Below, one piece after another: positions 10,058 through 21,476 of a DNA stretch of 64,000 nt. The stretch is from Pantoea vagans (GTDB lineage Bacteria > Pseudomonadota > Gammaproteobacteria > Enterobacterales > Enterobacteriaceae), in the NCBI RefSeq assembly GCF_001506165.1, contig NZ_CP011427.1:1240001-1304000 (forward strand), written 5' to 3'. Made by a program: the position numbers and the translations under genes. Each line of letters begins with the position of its first letter. The first letter of the stretch is position 1. A model generated the notes under the pieces. It was not told the DNA's origin. It was given only the letters and a program-made list of their open reading frames with translations, and ran no database searches.

Positions 10058-11218
10058 ATGCAACGCTATCTCGCGCTGGATTTCATTCGTGGTTGCGCCA
10101 TTCTCGGCATTCTGCTGCTCAATATCGTCGGTTTTGGCTTGCCCTCGGCGGCTTATCTCAACCCGGCGTGGCGGGGGAGTCTCTCGCTGTCTGATGCCTG
10201 GACATGGGCGATCATGGATGGCCTGGCGCAGCTGAAATTTCTGACGCTGTTTGCTTTGCTGTTTGGTGCGGGCCTCTCGTTGCAAATACCGCGTGGCAGT
10301 CGCTGGATATCGGCGCGCCTGTCATTGTTAGTTTTGCTGGGGTTTATTCATGCCATCTTCTTCTGGGAAGGCGACATCCTGCTCGACTACGGTCTGATCG
10401 GGCTGATTATCTGGCGCATGCTGCGCGAAGTTCCCTCGGATAAGGCACTGTTGCAAACGGGAACGCTGCTCTATTTGATGGGGTGCGGCGTGCTGCTGGT
10501 GTTTTGGGGCATCTCCAGCACTGAACCGGGCCGTTCATGGTTACCGGGTGCCGCAGATATCGAGTATGAAAGCTACTGGAAGCTGATCGGTGGATGGGAA
10601 GCGGTGCAGAATCGCTTTGATCACCTCTCTTCCAGCCTGATGGCCCTGGCGGCACAGTATGGCTGGCAATTGGCGGGATTGATGTTGATTGGCGCCGCGT
10701 TAATGCGCAGCGGTTGGCTGAAAGGGGAGTTTAGCGTTCAGCATTATCGCCGTTCGGCCGCGTTGTTGCTGACCATTGGCTGGCTGATCGCCATTCCTGG
10801 CATTGTGGCGCAGTGGCTGCTGAATTGGGAATTTCGCTGGAGTGGTTTCTTACTGCAACTGCCGCGCGATCTGGCCAGCCCATTTGTCAGCCTCGGGTAT
10901 GCCGCACTGTGCTTTGGTTTCTGGCCGCAAATCGGTCATACGCGAATCAGTCATGCTATTCAGTGTGTCGGCCGCATGGCGCTGAGCAATTACCTGTTAC
11001 AGACCCTGATCTGCACCACCTTATTCTATCGCTTTAACCTGTTCCTGAAGTTCGATCGCTTGCACCTGCTGGCGCTGGTGCCTGCGGTATGGCTGGTCAA
11101 TATCCTGTTCTCGGTGTTGTGGTTACGCTATTTCCCTCAGGGGCCAATGGAGTGGATATGGCGCAAGTTAACGCGACTCGCCGCAGGAAAACCCGAGAAT
11201 TATCCCCGCATCAGATAA
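10058..11218 (+). CDS. yeiB: DUF418 membrane protein YeiB
   Basis: A 386-residue inner-membrane protein with about 9-10 hydrophobic helices. It opens with LDFIRGCAILGILLLNIVGFGLP, the DUF418/DUF405 signature also found in acyltransferase-like membrane proteins. The C-terminal DUF418 half includes GRMALSNYLLQTLICTTLFY. The function is unknown. The ATG at 10058 matches the E. coli YeiB N-terminus; an open frame running back into folE from 9908 is an artefact. It lies directly after folE and is probably in the same operon. Confidence 0.92.
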   Translation: MQRYLALDFIRGCAILGILLLNIVGFGLPSAAYLNPAWRGSLSLSDAWTWAIMDGLAQLKFLTLFALLFGAGLSLQIPRGSRWISARLSLLVLLGFIHAIFFWEGDILLDYGLIGLIIWRMLREVPSDKALLQTGTLLYLMGCGVLLVFWGISSTEPGRSWLPGAADIEYESYWKLIGGWEAVQNRFDHLSSSLMALAAQYGWQLAGLMLIGAALMRSGWLKGEFSVQHYRRSAALLLTIGWLIAIPGIVAQWLLNWEFRWSGFLLQLPRDLASPFVSLGYAALCFGFWPQIGHTRISHAIQCVGRMALSNYLLQTLICTTLFYRFNLFLKFDRLHLLALVPAVWLVNILFSVLWLRYFPQGPMEWIWRKLTRLAAGKPENYPRIR

Positions 11219-11249
11219 TGACGTTCATCACAAAGGTTGCAGATTTGTA

Positions 11250-11283
11250 TGTAACCGTTTTCATCCGTGTGACGTAATTCACG
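11250..11283 (+). promoter_or_regulatory. galS promoter: GalS/GalR operator and CRP site
   Basis: TGTAACCGTTTTCA (11250-11263) fits the GalR/GalS operator pattern. TGTGACGTAATTCACG (11268-11283) fits the CRP consensus with one mismatch in the ten conserved bases. CAGAAT at 11305-11310 is a plausible -10, which puts the CRP centre near -41.5 (class II). This suggests cAMP-CRP activation and GalS autorepression, as in E. coli. Confidence 0.75.
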
Positions 11284-11360
11284 CAGCGGAACAAAATGCC
11301 CTGACAGAATAGCGCCGTTACGCGCCAGTCGCGCATTTTCTTCCTCTGTGGAACAGCTGC

Positions 11361-12401
11361 ATGATAACGATCCGAGATGTCGCCCGTCAGGCCGGTGTGT
11401 CAGTAGCCACCGTGTCGCGTGTGCTCAATAACAGCAGTGCAGTCACCCCCGATACCCGTGAAGCTGTGATTCAGGCCGTGGAATCACTGGGATATCGCCC
11501 CAACGCCAACGCGCAAGCCTTAGCCACTCAAGTCAGCGACACCATCGGTGTCGTGGTGATGGATGTCTCCGACCCTTTCTTTGGCGCGCTGGTCAAAGCG
11601 GTAGATACCGTGGCACAGCGTGTGCACAAACACGTGTTAATTAGCAACTCCTGGCATCAGGAAGAGAAAGAACGCCATGCCATTGAAGTGTTAATCCGCC
11701 AGCGCTGTAACGCCTTAGTGGTGCACGCGAAAACGCTTTCAGACGCAGAATTGACCGGTTTTATGGATCAGGTTCCGGGTATGGTATTGATAAACCGAAC
11801 TATTCCCGGCTATGAGCACCGCTGTGTCTGCCTTGATAATGTAACAGGATCGCTGATGGCAACGCGCATGTTGTTACAACAGGGGCATCAACGCATCGGT
11901 TATCTCAGCTCCAGCCATCCCATCGAAGACGTGACACAGCGGCGCGAAGGCTGGCTGCAGGCCTTGTCAGAGCAGGGGATTCGTCCGCAGGAGTCATGGA
12001 TTGCCCAGGGTGAACCCGACATGCAAGGCGGGGAAGCGGCTATGGTTGAGTTACTGGGCCGTAACCTGCATTTAACCGCAGTATTTTCTTACTGTGACGG
12101 CATGGCGGCGGGGGCACTGACTGCGTTAAAAGACAATGGCATTCAGGTGCCGCAGCACTTTTCGGTGATTGGTTTTGATGATATTCCCATCTCGCGCTAT
12201 ACCGATCCGCAACTGACCACGGTTCGCTATCCTATTGTTTCTATGGCAAAACTTGCGACTGAGCTGGCGTTGAAAGGCGCCGCCGGAGAGCTGGATCCCG
12301 AATCTACCCACTGCTTTATGCCTACGGTGGTTCGTCGCCATTCGGTTGCCCAGCGGCAAATTGTGGAGTCGGTCACTAATTCAGGCGATAGCGCAGTGTA
12401 A
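11361..12401 (+). CDS. galS: HTH-type galactose isorepressor GalS
   Basis: A 346-residue LacI-family repressor, the same length as E. coli GalS and close to it throughout. Residues 1-25 hold the helix-turn-helix ([22 protein letters not shown]), followed by the hinge with [11 protein letters not shown], and residues 60-330 form the sugar-binding core. It binds operators of mglBAC and its own gene and is released by galactose. GalS rather than GalR is supported by the gene's position immediately upstream of mglBAC. Its stop codon overlaps the operator of the mgl promoter. Confidence 0.96.
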   Translation: MITIRDVARQAGVSVATVSRVLNNSSAVTPDTREAVIQAVESLGYRPNANAQALATQVSDTIGVVVMDVSDPFFGALVKAVDTVAQRVHKHVLISNSWHQEEKERHAIEVLIRQRCNALVVHAKTLSDAELTGFMDQVPGMVLINRTIPGYEHRCVCLDNVTGSLMATRMLLQQGHQRIGYLSSSHPIEDVTQRREGWLQALSEQGIRPQESWIAQGEPDMQGGEAAMVELLGRNLHLTAVFSYCDGMAAGALTALKDNGIQVPQHFSVIGFDDIPISRYTDPQLTTVRYPIVSMAKLATELALKGAAGELDPESTHCFMPTVVRRHSVAQRQIVESVTNSGDSAV

Positions 12402-12456
12402 CCGTTTCCAATCTGTGATTACATTCACAGTTAATTAACATGGCGCTCACTATGAT
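12397..12456 (+). promoter_or_regulatory. mglBAC promoter: GalS operator, CRP site, -10
   Basis: A GalS/GalR operator TGTAACCGTTTCCA (12397-12410) overlaps the galS stop codon. A CRP site with all ten conserved bases, TGTGATTACATTCACA (12414-12429), follows four bases later. TATGAT at 12451-12456 is a good -10, which sets the start near 12463 and the CRP centre at -41.5. No good -35 exists, as expected for a class II CRP promoter. Confidence 0.85.
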
Positions 12457-12462
12457 GGCAGC

Positions 12463-12705
12463 GTCTTACCGGACTGAAACATCATGTAACGCCGGGTTTT
12501 CCTTCTCCGGTCAGGTTTCAGTAGCCGATTGAAATAGTTCACAACACTCTTCAGGAAGCGTTTACGTACAGGGAAGTCAGGATTGCGATGGTGGCCCGGC
12601 TTTGCGTTACGCGTCCGCCCCATAAATGAGTTTGAACCGACTGCGTTGGTTGCCCGCAGGCAGCACAGCGCGATGATATGCCCTACATAAAAAACCGGAG
12701 ATACC
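12463..12705 (+). other. Long untranslated leader of mglB
   Basis: If the predicted start near 12463 is right, mglB has a leader of about 243 bases. I see no credible open frame, tRNA or known riboswitch in it. The ribosome site is CCGGAG just before the ATG. Confidence 0.5.
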
Positions 12706-13701
12706 ATGAATAAGAAGGTTTTCACGCTCACAGCACTGGTTGCCAGCATGATGTTTGGTGCAACTGCGCACGCCGCCGATACCCGCATTGGCGTGACCAT
12801 TTATAAATACGACGACAACTTTATGTCTATGGTTCGCAAGGACATCGACAGCGAAGCCAAAAAACTGGGTGGCATTCAGTTGCTGATGAATGACTCGCAG
12901 AACAGCCAGTCTACTCAGAACGACCAGATCGACGTGTTGATGGCCAAAGGCGTGAAAGCGCTGGCTATCAACCTGGTTGACCCTGCAGCTGCGGCTGTAG
13001 TAATCGACAAAGCGAAAGCCAACGACGTGCCAGTGGTGTTCTTCAACAAAGAACCTAACGCTAAAGTGCTGGCCAGCTATCCTAAAGCCTACTACGTGGG
13101 CACCGATTCTAAAGAGTCTGGCATCATCCAGGCTAAGCTGATCGAGAAACACTGGAAAGCGACACCAGCCTGGGATCTGAACAAAGATGGCCAGATTCAA
13201 TTTGCGTTGCTGAAAGGCGAACCCGGCCACCCAGATGCCGAAGCACGTACTAAATACGTGATCGAGACGCTGAACACCGATGGTCTGAAAACGCAGCAGC
13301 TGGCGATGGATACCGCGATGTGGGATACCGCACAGGCAAAAGACAAAGTTGATGCGTGGCTGTCTGGCCCGAACGGCAACAAAATTGAAGTAATCATCGC
13401 TAACAACGATGCGATGGCCATGGGTGCAGTTGAAGCGCTGAAAGCCCACAACAAAACCAACATTCCGGTGTTTGGTGTGGATGCCCTGCCAGAAGCACTG
13501 GCGTTGGTGAAATCTGGCGCGATGGCAGGTACCGTACTGAACGATGCTGAAAACCAGGCGAAAGCCACCATTGATATCGCGAAGAACCTGGCCGATGGCA
13601 AAGAGCCAACTGCGGGTACTACCTTCAAGATGGAAAACAAAATTGTACGTGTTCCTTACGTACCAGTAGATAAAGAAAACCTGTCTCAGTTTGTGAAGTA
13701 A
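12706..13701 (+). CDS. mglB: D-galactose/glucose periplasmic binding protein MglB
   Basis: A 331-residue periplasmic binding protein. The signal peptide runs to AHA at residue 23 with cleavage before ADTRIG. The calcium-binding loop DLNKDGQIQ is at residues 157-165 and a conserved [12 protein letters not shown] segment is near 230. It binds galactose or glucose in the periplasm, delivers them to MglAC and also serves as the ligand for Trg chemotaxis. It is the first gene of the mglBAC operon. A strong stem-loop after its stop should favour its expression over mglA and mglC. Confidence 0.97.
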   Translation: MNKKVFTLTALVASMMFGATAHAADTRIGVTIYKYDDNFMSMVRKDIDSEAKKLGGIQLLMNDSQNSQSTQNDQIDVLMAKGVKALAINLVDPAAAAVVIDKAKANDVPVVFFNKEPNAKVLASYPKAYYVGTDSKESGIIQAKLIEKHWKATPAWDLNKDGQIQFALLKGEPGHPDAEARTKYVIETLNTDGLKTQQLAMDTAMWDTAQAKDKVDAWLSGPNGNKIEVIIANNDAMAMGAVEALKAHNKTNIPVFGVDALPEALALVKSGAMAGTVLNDAENQAKATIDIAKNLADGKEPTAGTTFKMENKIVRVPYVPVDKENLSQFVK

Positions 13702-13710
13702 TCCGTCCTG

Positions 13711-13736
13711 GGCGCGGCAGGTTTGCCGCGCCTTAT
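13711..13736 (+). terminator. Stem-loop attenuator between mglB and mglA
   Basis: A perfect 9-bp stem, GGCGCGGCA with TGCCGCGCC around loop GGTT (13711-13732), is followed by TTATT. It lies 10 bases after the mglB stop. It is likely a partial terminator or 3' stabiliser, which fits the excess of binding protein over transporter in this family. Confidence 0.65.
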
Positions 13737-13772
13737 TGCATCTGACCCACGTTTTATTTAGCCAGGTAAATT

Positions 13773-15293
13773 ATGGCCAGTGAGAATCCGACCACACAGC
13801 GTGAATATCTGCTGGAGATGACGAATGTCTCGAAATCATTTCCAGGGGTGAAAGCCTTAGATAATGTGAATTTAAAAGTGCGGCCGCACTCTGTCCATGC
13901 CTTAATGGGCGAAAACGGCGCCGGGAAATCCACATTATTAAAATGCCTGTTTGGGATTTATAAAAAGGATACGGGGAGCATCCTGTTTCAGGGTGAAGAA
14001 ATTGATTACAAGAGTTCCAAAGAAGCGCTGGAAAACGGCGTCTCAATGGTGCATCAGGAATTAAACCTGGTATTACAACGCAACGTGATGGATAACATGT
14101 GGCTTGGCCGCTATCCGCGCAAAGGTGTGTTTGTCGATCAGGATAAAATGTATCGCGATACCAAAGCGATCTTTGACGAATTAGATATTGATATCGATCC
14201 GCGCGATAAAGTCGCCAATCTGTCTGTTTCACAAATGCAGATGATTGAAATTGCCAAGGCATTCTCCTATGACGCGAAAATCGTCATCATGGATGAGCCA
14301 ACGTCGTCGCTGACCGAAAAAGAAGTTAACCACTTATTTACGATTATCCGTAAGCTGAAAGATCGCGGCTGCGGCATTGTGTATATCTCGCACAAAATGG
14401 AAGAAATTTTCCAACTGTGCGATGAGATTACCATCTTACGTGATGGGCAGTGGATCGCCACCCAGCCGCTGGAAGGGCTGGATATGGATAAGATCATCGC
14501 CATGATGGTGGGTCGCTCACTGAACCAGCGTTTTCCGGACAAAACCAACGTGCCGGGGGAAACCATTCTTGAGGTGCGTCATTTAACCTCGCTGCGCCAG
14601 CCATCGATTCGCGATATCTCCTTCGACCTGCGTAAAGGCGAGATTTTGGGGATTGCGGGGCTGGTCGGCGCGAAACGAACCGATATCGTGGAAACCTTGT
14701 TTGGTATTCGCGAGAAGTCGGGCGGCACGATTAAGCTGCACGGCAAAGTGATTAATAATCACAGCGCCAATGAAGCCATTAACCATGGTTTTGCGCTGGT
14801 GACGGAAGAGCGCCGCTCAACCGGTATTTATGCATATCTTGATATTGGCTTTAACTCGCTTATTTCCAATATTAAAAAGTATAAATCCAGTATGGGGCTG
14901 CTTGATAACAAACGGATGAAAAGTGATACCCAATGGGTGATTGATTCGATGCGTGTTAAAACGCCGGGTCATCATACGCAAATTGGTTCGCTTTCCGGCG
15001 GTAACCAACAGAAGGTCATCATTGGTCGCTGGTTATTAACTCAGCCGGAAATTTTGATGCTTGATGAGCCGACGCGCGGTATTGACGTTGGGGCGAAATT
15101 CGAAATTTACCAGCTTATTTCAGAATTGGCGAAGAAAGAGAAAGGCATCATTATTATCTCTTCTGAAATGCCAGAGTTGTTGGGTATTACCGACCGTATT
15201 TTAGTGATGAGTAATGGCCTGGTAGCGGGCATTGTCGAGACCAAAACGACCTCGCAGAATGAAATCCTGCGTTTAGCGTCATTACACCTTTAA
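13773..15293 (+). CDS. mglA: Galactose/methyl galactoside ABC ATPase MglA
   Basis: A 506-residue double ABC ATPase, the same size class as E. coli MglA (506). The first domain has Walker [10 protein letters not shown] at about 46-54 and Walker [13 protein letters not shown] near 168. The second domain has the divergent GLVGAKRTD in place of Walker A, as in E. coli MglA, and LSGGNQQKV and [12 protein letters not shown] after it. It powers sugar import through MglC. The reading frame is intact. Confidence 0.97.
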   Translation: MASENPTTQREYLLEMTNVSKSFPGVKALDNVNLKVRPHSVHALMGENGAGKSTLLKCLFGIYKKDTGSILFQGEEIDYKSSKEALENGVSMVHQELNLVLQRNVMDNMWLGRYPRKGVFVDQDKMYRDTKAIFDELDIDIDPRDKVANLSVSQMQMIEIAKAFSYDAKIVIMDEPTSSLTEKEVNHLFTIIRKLKDRGCGIVYISHKMEEIFQLCDEITILRDGQWIATQPLEGLDMDKIIAMMVGRSLNQRFPDKTNVPGETILEVRHLTSLRQPSIRDISFDLRKGEILGIAGLVGAKRTDIVETLFGIREKSGGTIKLHGKVINNHSANEAINHGFALVTEERRSTGIYAYLDIGFNSLISNIKKYKSSMGLLDNKRMKSDTQWVIDSMRVKTPGHHTQIGSLSGGNQQKVIIGRWLLTQPEILMLDEPTRGIDVGAKFEIYQLISELAKKEKGIIIISSEMPELLGITDRILVMSNGLVAGIVETKTTSQNEILRLASLHL

Positions 15294-15311
15294 TGAAGCA
15301 AGGGCTTTAAC

Positions 15312-16322
15312 ATGAAAGCGACTACTAAAAAGAATGCGCTAACCTGGTTAAAAGAGGGCGGCATTTACGTTGTCCTGTTGGTACTGCTGGCGATTATTAT
15401 TTTCCAGGATCCGACATTTTTAAGTTTAATGAACCTGAGTAACATTCTGACCCAATCCTCAGTGCGTATTATTATTGCGCTGGGCGTTGCCGGATTGATT
15501 GTTACGCAGGGTACCGACCTGTCAGCGGGGCGTCAGGTTGGCCTGGCCGCGGTAGTAGCCGCCACGTTGCTGCAATCGATGGACAACGCCAACAAGGTAT
15601 TCCCACATCTGGATACCGTTCCGATTCCACTGGTTATTCTGACCGTGTGCATCATCGGGGGTGTGATTGGCCTGGTGAACGGCGTGATCATTGCTTACCT
15701 GAAGGTGACGCCGTTTATCACCACACTGGGCACCATGATCATCGTTTACGGTATTAACTCGCTGTACTACGACTTTGTGGGCGCTTCACCGGTTGCCGGT
15801 TTTGATTCAGGTTTCTCCAACTTCGCACAGGGCTTCTTGCGCTTTGGTGACTTTAAGCTGTCGTTCATCACCTTCTACGCGATTATCGCTATCATCTTCG
15901 TGTGGATTTTGTGGAACAAAACGCGCTTCGGTAAGAACATCTTTGCTATCGGCGGCAACCCGGAAGCAGCACGTGTTTCTGGCGTTAACGTCCCGTTAAA
16001 CCTGATTCTGGTGTATGCCCTGTCCGGTGTGTTCTATGCCTTCGGCGGGATGTTGGAAGCGGGTCGTATCGGCAGCGCCACCAACAACCTCGGCTTTATG
16101 TATGAACTGGATGCGATCGCGGCCTGTGTGGTCGGCGGCGTGTCGTTTGCCGGTGGTGTGGGCACGGTGGCTGGCGTGGTGACCGGTGTGATCATCTTTA
16201 CCGTAATCAACTACGGCTTGACCTATATCGGCGTTAACCCTTACTGGCAGTACATCATCAAGGGCGGCATCATTATCTTCGCGGTAGCACTGGATTCACT
16301 GAAGTACGCACGTAAAAAATAA
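15312..16322 (+). CDS. mglC: Galactose/methyl galactoside ABC permease MglC
   Basis: A 336-residue permease of the RbsC/MglC branch, the same length as E. coli MglC. It has about 8-10 hydrophobic helices, a conserved GTDLSAGRQVGLAAV segment near 75, and the ATPase-contact region ARVSGVNVPLNLILVYALSGVFYA near 220. It follows mglA by 18 bases and is the last gene of the operon; a strong terminator follows. Confidence 0.97.
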   Translation: MKATTKKNALTWLKEGGIYVVLLVLLAIIIFQDPTFLSLMNLSNILTQSSVRIIIALGVAGLIVTQGTDLSAGRQVGLAAVVAATLLQSMDNANKVFPHLDTVPIPLVILTVCIIGGVIGLVNGVIIAYLKVTPFITTLGTMIIVYGINSLYYDFVGASPVAGFDSGFSNFAQGFLRFGDFKLSFITFYAIIAIIFVWILWNKTRFGKNIFAIGGNPEAARVSGVNVPLNLILVYALSGVFYAFGGMLEAGRIGSATNNLGFMYELDAIAACVVGGVSFAGGVGTVAGVVTGVIIFTVINYGLTYIGVNPYWQYIIKGGIIIFAVALDSLKYARKK

Positions 16323-16350
16323 GACCGACACGCAGCAACATCACAGCAAA

Positions 16351-16378
16351 AGGCCGCGAACATCGCGGCCTTTTTTTA
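16351..16378 (+). terminator. Rho-independent terminator of mglBAC
   Basis: AAGGCCGCGA pairs perfectly with TCGCGGCCTT across loop ACA, and the run of T continues to 16378. It is 28 bases after the mglC stop and converges on sanA, whose 3' end follows. Confidence 0.92.
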
Positions 16379-16398
16379 CCTTCACTGAATCAGCACGT

Positions 16399-17281
<883 letters not shown>

Positions 17282-17340
17282 AAGGCTACTTGAGGCGGGG
17301 ACAGTAAGCAAGTTAACGCCGATTGGCTGGTGTTTTTTTA

Positions 17341-17372
17341 AGCGCAGCCGGTACTGATTTCCCGGCTGCGCT
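17341..17372. terminator. Stem-loop after maeA
   Basis: An 11-bp perfect stem, AGCGCAGCCGG with its complement (17341-17351 with 17362-17372), lies 6 bases after the maeA stop. In the maeA transcript it is followed by A-rich rather than U-rich sequence, so it is not a canonical intrinsic terminator. Confidence 0.45.
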
Positions 17373-17378
17373 GCCTTA

Positions 17379-19076
17379 TCAGATCGAGGTACGGCGATAG
17401 TGACGATACTGCGGCAGCCAGAAGTTGTTATTCACGGCTTTTGACAGCACATCTTCTGACGTCACCACAGCCACACCGGCCAGTTGCGCCGCTTTGCCCA
17501 CTTCCATGGCGATCAGTTTTGACACGCCCTGAATGTGTTTAAGCTCTGGCAGTACTGGACCTTCACCGTCATTCACCAGCGGTGAGCAGTCAGCCAGTGC
17601 ACGACTGGCGGTCATCAGCATGGAGTCGGTGATGCGTGTTGCACCCGCCGCAATCACGCCCAAACCAATGCCAGGGAAAATATAGGAGTTGTTACACTGG
17701 GCAATCGGATAGGTTTTGCCTTTCCAGGTCACCGGCGCAAAGGGGCTGCCCGTGGCGACCAGCGCTTCGCCATCGGTCCAGGCGATGATATCTGCCGGGG
17801 TGGCTTCGACACGAGAGGTCGGGTTAGACAACGGCATCACAATTGGACGCTTGGTGTGCTTGTGCATCTCACGGATGATCTCCTCCGTGAACAGCCCCGG
17901 CTGGCCAGATACGCCGATTAAGATATCCGGCTTGGCGTTGCGCACCACATCCAGCAGCGAAATCGAATCGCTGGTCACATCCCAATCCTGCAGATTGTCG
18001 CTCTTCTGCACCAGTTTGCTCTGGAAATCGAGCAGGTTTGGTAGTTTGTCGGTCAGCAGGCCAAAGCGATCCACCATCATCACGCGTGAACGGGCTTCGT
18101 CGTCGCTGAGTCCTTCAGACTTCATCTGCGCAATGATCTGCTCGGCGATACCACAGCCGGCGGAACCTGCACCGAGGAACACCACTTTCTGCTCACACAG
18201 GCGGCTACCGGCTGCACGGCTGGCGGCGATCAAGGTGCCCACGGTAACGGCAGCGGTGCCTTGAATGTCATCATTAAAGCAGCAAACTTCATCGCGATAG
18301 CGTTCCAGCAGCGGCATGGCATTTTTCTGCGCGAAGTCTTCAAACTGCAACAGCACGTTCGGCCAGCGGCGTTTTACCGCCTGGATGAACTCATCAACAA
18401 AGGCTTCGTACTCTTCGCCGGTGATGCGCGGATGACGCCAGCCCATATACAACGGGTCGTTCAGCAACTGCTGGTTATTGGTACCGACATCCAGCACCAC
18501 AGGCAGGGTGTAGGCCGGGCTGATCCCACCACAGGCGGTATACAGTGACAGCTTACCGATGGGAATGCCCATGCCGCCGATACCCAGGTCACCCAGACCC
18601 AGAATACGTTCGCCATCGGTGACCACAATCACTTTTACGTTCTGCTTGGTGGCGTTCTGCAGCATGTCTTCAATCCGGTCGCGGTTGTTATACGAGATGA
18701 AAACACCGCGTGCGCGACGATAGATTTCTGAGAAGTGTTCACAGGCCGCGCCGACTGTTGGGGTGTAGATAATCGGCATCATCTCTTCCAGATGATTGTC
18801 GAGCAGACGGTAGAACAGGGTTTCGTTGGTGTCCTGGATGTTACGCAGATAGACGTGCTTGTCGTTATTGTTTTTGAAATCCAGGAACTGACGCCAGGCG
18901 CGTTCGGCCTGCTCTTCGATGGTTTCAACGGCTTCAGGGAGTAGGCCGTTGAGGTTGAATTCGTTACGTTCTTCCAGGGTGAATGCGCTGCCTTTATTCA
19001 GCAGCGGAAATTCCAGCAGGATCGGACCCGCATAAGGAATATACAGCGGGCGTTTACTTTCGTAGTCGAGTTCCAT
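17379..19076 (-). CDS. maeA: NAD-dependent malic enzyme (MaeA/SfcA)
   Basis: A 565-residue enzyme, exactly the E. coli MaeA length from the chosen start. Conserved parts are [22 protein letters not shown] near 95-115, [26 protein letters not shown], the metal site FEDF...[12 protein letters not shown], and the NAD-binding [13 protein letters not shown] near 305. It converts malate to pyruvate and CO2 with reduction of NAD+. The ATG at 19076 follows GGAG at about 10 bases; 13 extra codons upstream are not conserved. It lies downstream of cdd in the same orientation with a 158-base gap. E. coli has maeA elsewhere. Confidence 0.95.
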   Translation of the reverse strand: MELDYESKRPLYIPYAGPILLEFPLLNKGSAFTLEERNEFNLNGLLPEAVETIEEQAERAWRQFLDFKNNNDKHVYLRNIQDTNETLFYRLLDNHLEEMMPIIYTPTVGAACEHFSEIYRRARGVFISYNNRDRIEDMLQNATKQNVKVIVVTDGERILGLGDLGIGGMGIPIGKLSLYTACGGISPAYTLPVVLDVGTNNQQLLNDPLYMGWRHPRITGEEYEAFVDEFIQAVKRRWPNVLLQFEDFAQKNAMPLLERYRDEVCCFNDDIQGTAAVTVGTLIAASRAAGSRLCEQKVVFLGAGSAGCGIAEQIIAQMKSEGLSDDEARSRVMMVDRFGLLTDKLPNLLDFQSKLVQKSDNLQDWDVTSDSISLLDVVRNAKPDILIGVSGQPGLFTEEIIREMHKHTKRPIVMPLSNPTSRVEATPADIIAWTDGEALVATGSPFAPVTWKGKTYPIAQCNNSYIFPGIGLGVIAAGATRITDSMLMTASRALADCSPLVNDGEGPVLPELKHIQGVSKLIAMEVGKAAQLAGVAVVTSEDVLSKAVNNNFWLPQYRHYRRTSI

Positions 19077-19234
19077 GCAGTGTTTGCTCCGGTTGCAGTG
19101 TTTTCTGACGCTCACGGGAAAAGGTAACGCCAGTCCTGTTCAATGTGAAGTGGATCTGGCGCCCGATCCTATGAGTTTTCCTGCAGATGTACAGCTTTTG
19201 TTAACAGCAGGTCACAAAAGCGGTAAAAGGATCA

Positions 19235-20131
19235 CTAAACTGATGTTTTCGAAACTAAAGTAAGTGAGAAATCTTCACAGCCCAAGGCCGCAAGCGTCGA
19301 TCGCGTGGCATCAAGTTGGCTCAATGTACTACCCTGACATTCGGCCAGTACCGCCTGTTGCACGCTATCAAGTGCCTCATTGCTCATGTTCATCATAATC
19401 AGCGCGGCCTGCAATGGCGGCAAACTCGGGTTAAAAGCCGCATTCTCGGCATATTGGCCACGATAAATCTTGCCGCTTTGGCTGCGCAGTGCAACACCGC
19501 TAAAACTCTGGCTGTAGGGGGCGTGGCTGTGATTGGCCGCCTCAATCGCGGCTTGCTGCAGCGCATCTCCCTCGACTTTAAAGCCGTGATCGATTGGCGT
19601 CAGCAGGCGCTCGGTAATGTTTAAATCTGCCGGGCCAAAGGCATCAGGCAGATAATCACCCAGCGTGCTGATAGCGCGACCGGGTAAACTAATGCGGATA
19701 GCCGTACCGCTATTCAGTTCATTCATAAACTGACGGCAGTGGCCGCAAGGCGTGTAGTTAACGGTGATGGCATCCAGCTTTTCTTCACCGCGCAGCCAGG
19801 CGTGGGTGATGGCGCTTTGTTCCGCATGAACGGTTTGTTGCAGTGGAGCGTGCTCAAACTCCATATTGGCACCAAAGTACCAGTGACCGCTGACACCGCG
19901 CGAAATCGCCCCCACGTTAAAGTTAGACACGGTGGCGACTGCACAGCATGCAGCAATCGGCAGCAGCGCCAACGCCAGCGCATCCTCATCCAGACCGGTT
20001 TCCTGCTTCAGGTGCGCCACATCTTGCGGGCGGAGTACGCCCTGAAAATCAACCGAATCCAGCAGCGGTTGGATCGCCGCTTGTAACGAAGCGGGCAGGG
20101 CAGTAAAAGCAGCAGTAAATCGTGGATGCAT
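19235..20131 (-). CDS. cdd: Cytidine deaminase
   Basis: A 298-residue dimeric-type cytidine deaminase, near the E. coli length of 294. The zinc and catalytic residues His102 and Glu104 (VHAEQ) and Cys129 and Cys132 (PCGHC) are at the E. coli positions. The C-terminal half is the inactive duplicate domain. It deaminates cytidine and deoxycytidine to uridine and deoxyuridine in pyrimidine salvage. It follows yohKJ on the same strand. Upstream, TGTGATCTATGTCGCT (20186-20201) is a weak CRP-like sequence, of interest because E. coli cdd is under CRP-CytR. Confidence 0.95.
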   Translation of the reverse strand: MHPRFTAAFTALPASLQAAIQPLLDSVDFQGVLRPQDVAHLKQETGLDEDALALALLPIAACCAVATVSNFNVGAISRGVSGHWYFGANMEFEHAPLQQTVHAEQSAITHAWLRGEEKLDAITVNYTPCGHCRQFMNELNSGTAIRISLPGRAISTLGDYLPDAFGPADLNITERLLTPIDHGFKVEGDALQQAAIEAANHSHAPYSQSFSGVALRSQSGKIYRGQYAENAAFNPSLPPLQAALIMMNMSNEALDSVQQAVLAECQGSTLSQLDATRSTLAALGCEDFSLTLVSKTSV

Positions 20132-20230
20132 GATGTGATGACCTCATAAACGCGTTAACGGCGATGCGCCGTCTGAGGGGTTATATGTGATCTATGTCGC
20201 TATGACAATGTAAGCTGATTCAGTTGTTTC

Positions 20231-20256
20231 AACTTTGCGAGATCTCTCGCAAAGTT
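20231..20256. terminator. Stem-loop directly after yohK
   Basis: AACTTTGCGAGA and TCTCGCAAAGTT pair perfectly over 12 bp with a 2-base centre, right at the yohK stop codon. There is no U-tract in the yohK direction. It separates yohJK from cdd. Confidence 0.5.
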
Positions 20257-20949
20257 TTAGCCAAACCAGTGTATCAGCAACGGAAAAAGAAATGGTGCCA
20301 GTAGCGAAGTAATGATGCCGCAAATCACTAACGCCAGAGAACTAAACGCCCCTTCCTGATAATCGATCTCCGCTGCACGTGCGGTGCCTAACGCGTGGGA
20401 TGCATTGCCAATCGCCAATCCGCGTGAAGATTTGCTGCGCACGTTAAACAGATTAAGCAACATATGGCCGAACACCGCACCCAGTACCCCGGCAATCAGC
20501 ACGCAGATAGCACTGATGGCCGGGATGCCGTGCAGCGAGCCAGACACCGCCATGGCAATTGGCGTGGTGACCGATTTCGGCATGATGGTGGCGGCAATTT
20601 CTGGCGTAGCCCCCATCCACAACGCGATAGCGGTGCCTGATACCATCGCAGTGATGCTACCGATAAAACACACGCTGATGATGGTTTTCCAGCGCGCGCG
20701 GATTTGATGCATCTGCTCATACAGCGGCAAGGCCAGCGCCACCACCGCCGGTTGCAGTAACTGATTCAGGAATGCACTGCCGGCGAAATAGCGCGTATAG
20801 GGGATATGCGTGAGCAGCAGAATGGGAATCACTATCGCCATCGCCACCAGCAACGGGTTGATGATGGAAATATTGATTTTCGCTGCCAGCTTGCGCGCTA
20901 ACAGATAAGCCACCAGCGTAAGCGGTAGCGACCACCATGCGTCAGTCAT
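20257..20949 (-). CDS. yohK: LrgB-family inner-membrane protein YohK
   Basis: A 230-residue polytopic protein of the LrgB/YohK family, one residue shorter than E. coli YohK. Conserved segments are [37 protein letters not shown], and [29 protein letters not shown] near the C-terminus. It works with YohJ (LrgA type); in other bacteria such pairs affect murein hydrolase activity or carry small organic acids such as pyruvate. The start at 20949 gives the family N-terminus and overlaps yohJ by 8 bases. A longer frame upstream is out of place. Confidence 0.93.
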   Translation of the reverse strand: MTDAWWSLPLTLVAYLLARKLAAKINISIINPLLVAMAIVIPILLLTHIPYTRYFAGSAFLNQLLQPAVVALALPLYEQMHQIRARWKTIISVCFIGSITAMVSGTAIALWMGATPEIAATIMPKSVTTPIAMAVSGSLHGIPAISAICVLIAGVLGAVFGHMLLNLFNVRSKSSRGLAIGNASHALGTARAAEIDYQEGAFSSLALVICGIITSLLAPFLFPLLIHWFG

Positions 20950-21325
20950 GCGGCTGCTCCTGCGGACGTTGCAGACGCTCGGCGCTGATGCCGACAATCA
21001 ACAGCACCAAAAACGTACTGACAAAGCAGGAAACCACAATGGGCCCAAATTGGGCACTGAGAATATCAGTGTAACCCATTACGCCCACGCTGATGGGGAC
21101 GAACAGCAGCGCCATATAGCGGATCAACAGATAGCAGCCAGGTTTGACCCACTCAACCGGCAGGATTTGCAGCGCCAGCAAGCTGAACAGCAAGAGCATG
21201 CCAATGATGCTCCCCGGAATGGTGATCGGGAGTAGGGCAGCAACACCATTTCCGGCATACAGCGCGGCATAAATAATCACAAAGGCACGCAAATAGTGCC
21301 AGCAAGCAGTTAACACGGCGGGCAT
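20942..21325 (-). CDS. yohJ: LrgA/CidA-family membrane protein YohJ
   Basis: A 127-residue protein with four hydrophobic helices, typical of LrgA/CidA (holin-like) proteins. [21 protein letters not shown] near residues 30-50 and the [11 protein letters not shown] segment near 75 are characteristic. It is the first gene of yohJK and overlaps yohK by 8 bases, so the two are translationally coupled. Confidence 0.93.
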   Translation of the reverse strand: MPAVLTACWHYLRAFVIIYAALYAGNGVAALLPITIPGSIIGMLLLFSLLALQILPVEWVKPGCYLLIRYMALLFVPISVGVMGYTDILSAQFGPIVVSCFVSTFLVLLIVGISAERLQRPQEQPHD

Positions 21326-21476
21326 GTCAGGCTCCTGTTTTCATCGCGCTTCATCATACGCATTAAGCGTTTAGCGTGCTAGCGATCACACTGGAATGCA
21401 GATTCCTGCTTGTGCAGCTAATGCTTGTGGACGGGATTTACCCGCGTAATGCTGCGGCCTCTTCAAGGAGGGCGTC

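Noticed and set aside
12607..13449. 280-codon open frame antisense to mglB
   Set aside because: The frame lies wholly inside the well-supported mglB and its leader and has no recognisable protein features; it is a shadow frame caused by codon bias.
17341..17372. Canonical intrinsic terminator of maeA
   Set aside because: The stem is strong, but the T-rich tract is on the wrong side for maeA, so only a stem-loop is claimed.
20186..20201. CRP site upstream of cdd
   Set aside because: TGTGATCTATGTCGCT has one good half but two mismatches in the other and no clear promoter at the right distance; kept only as a note.
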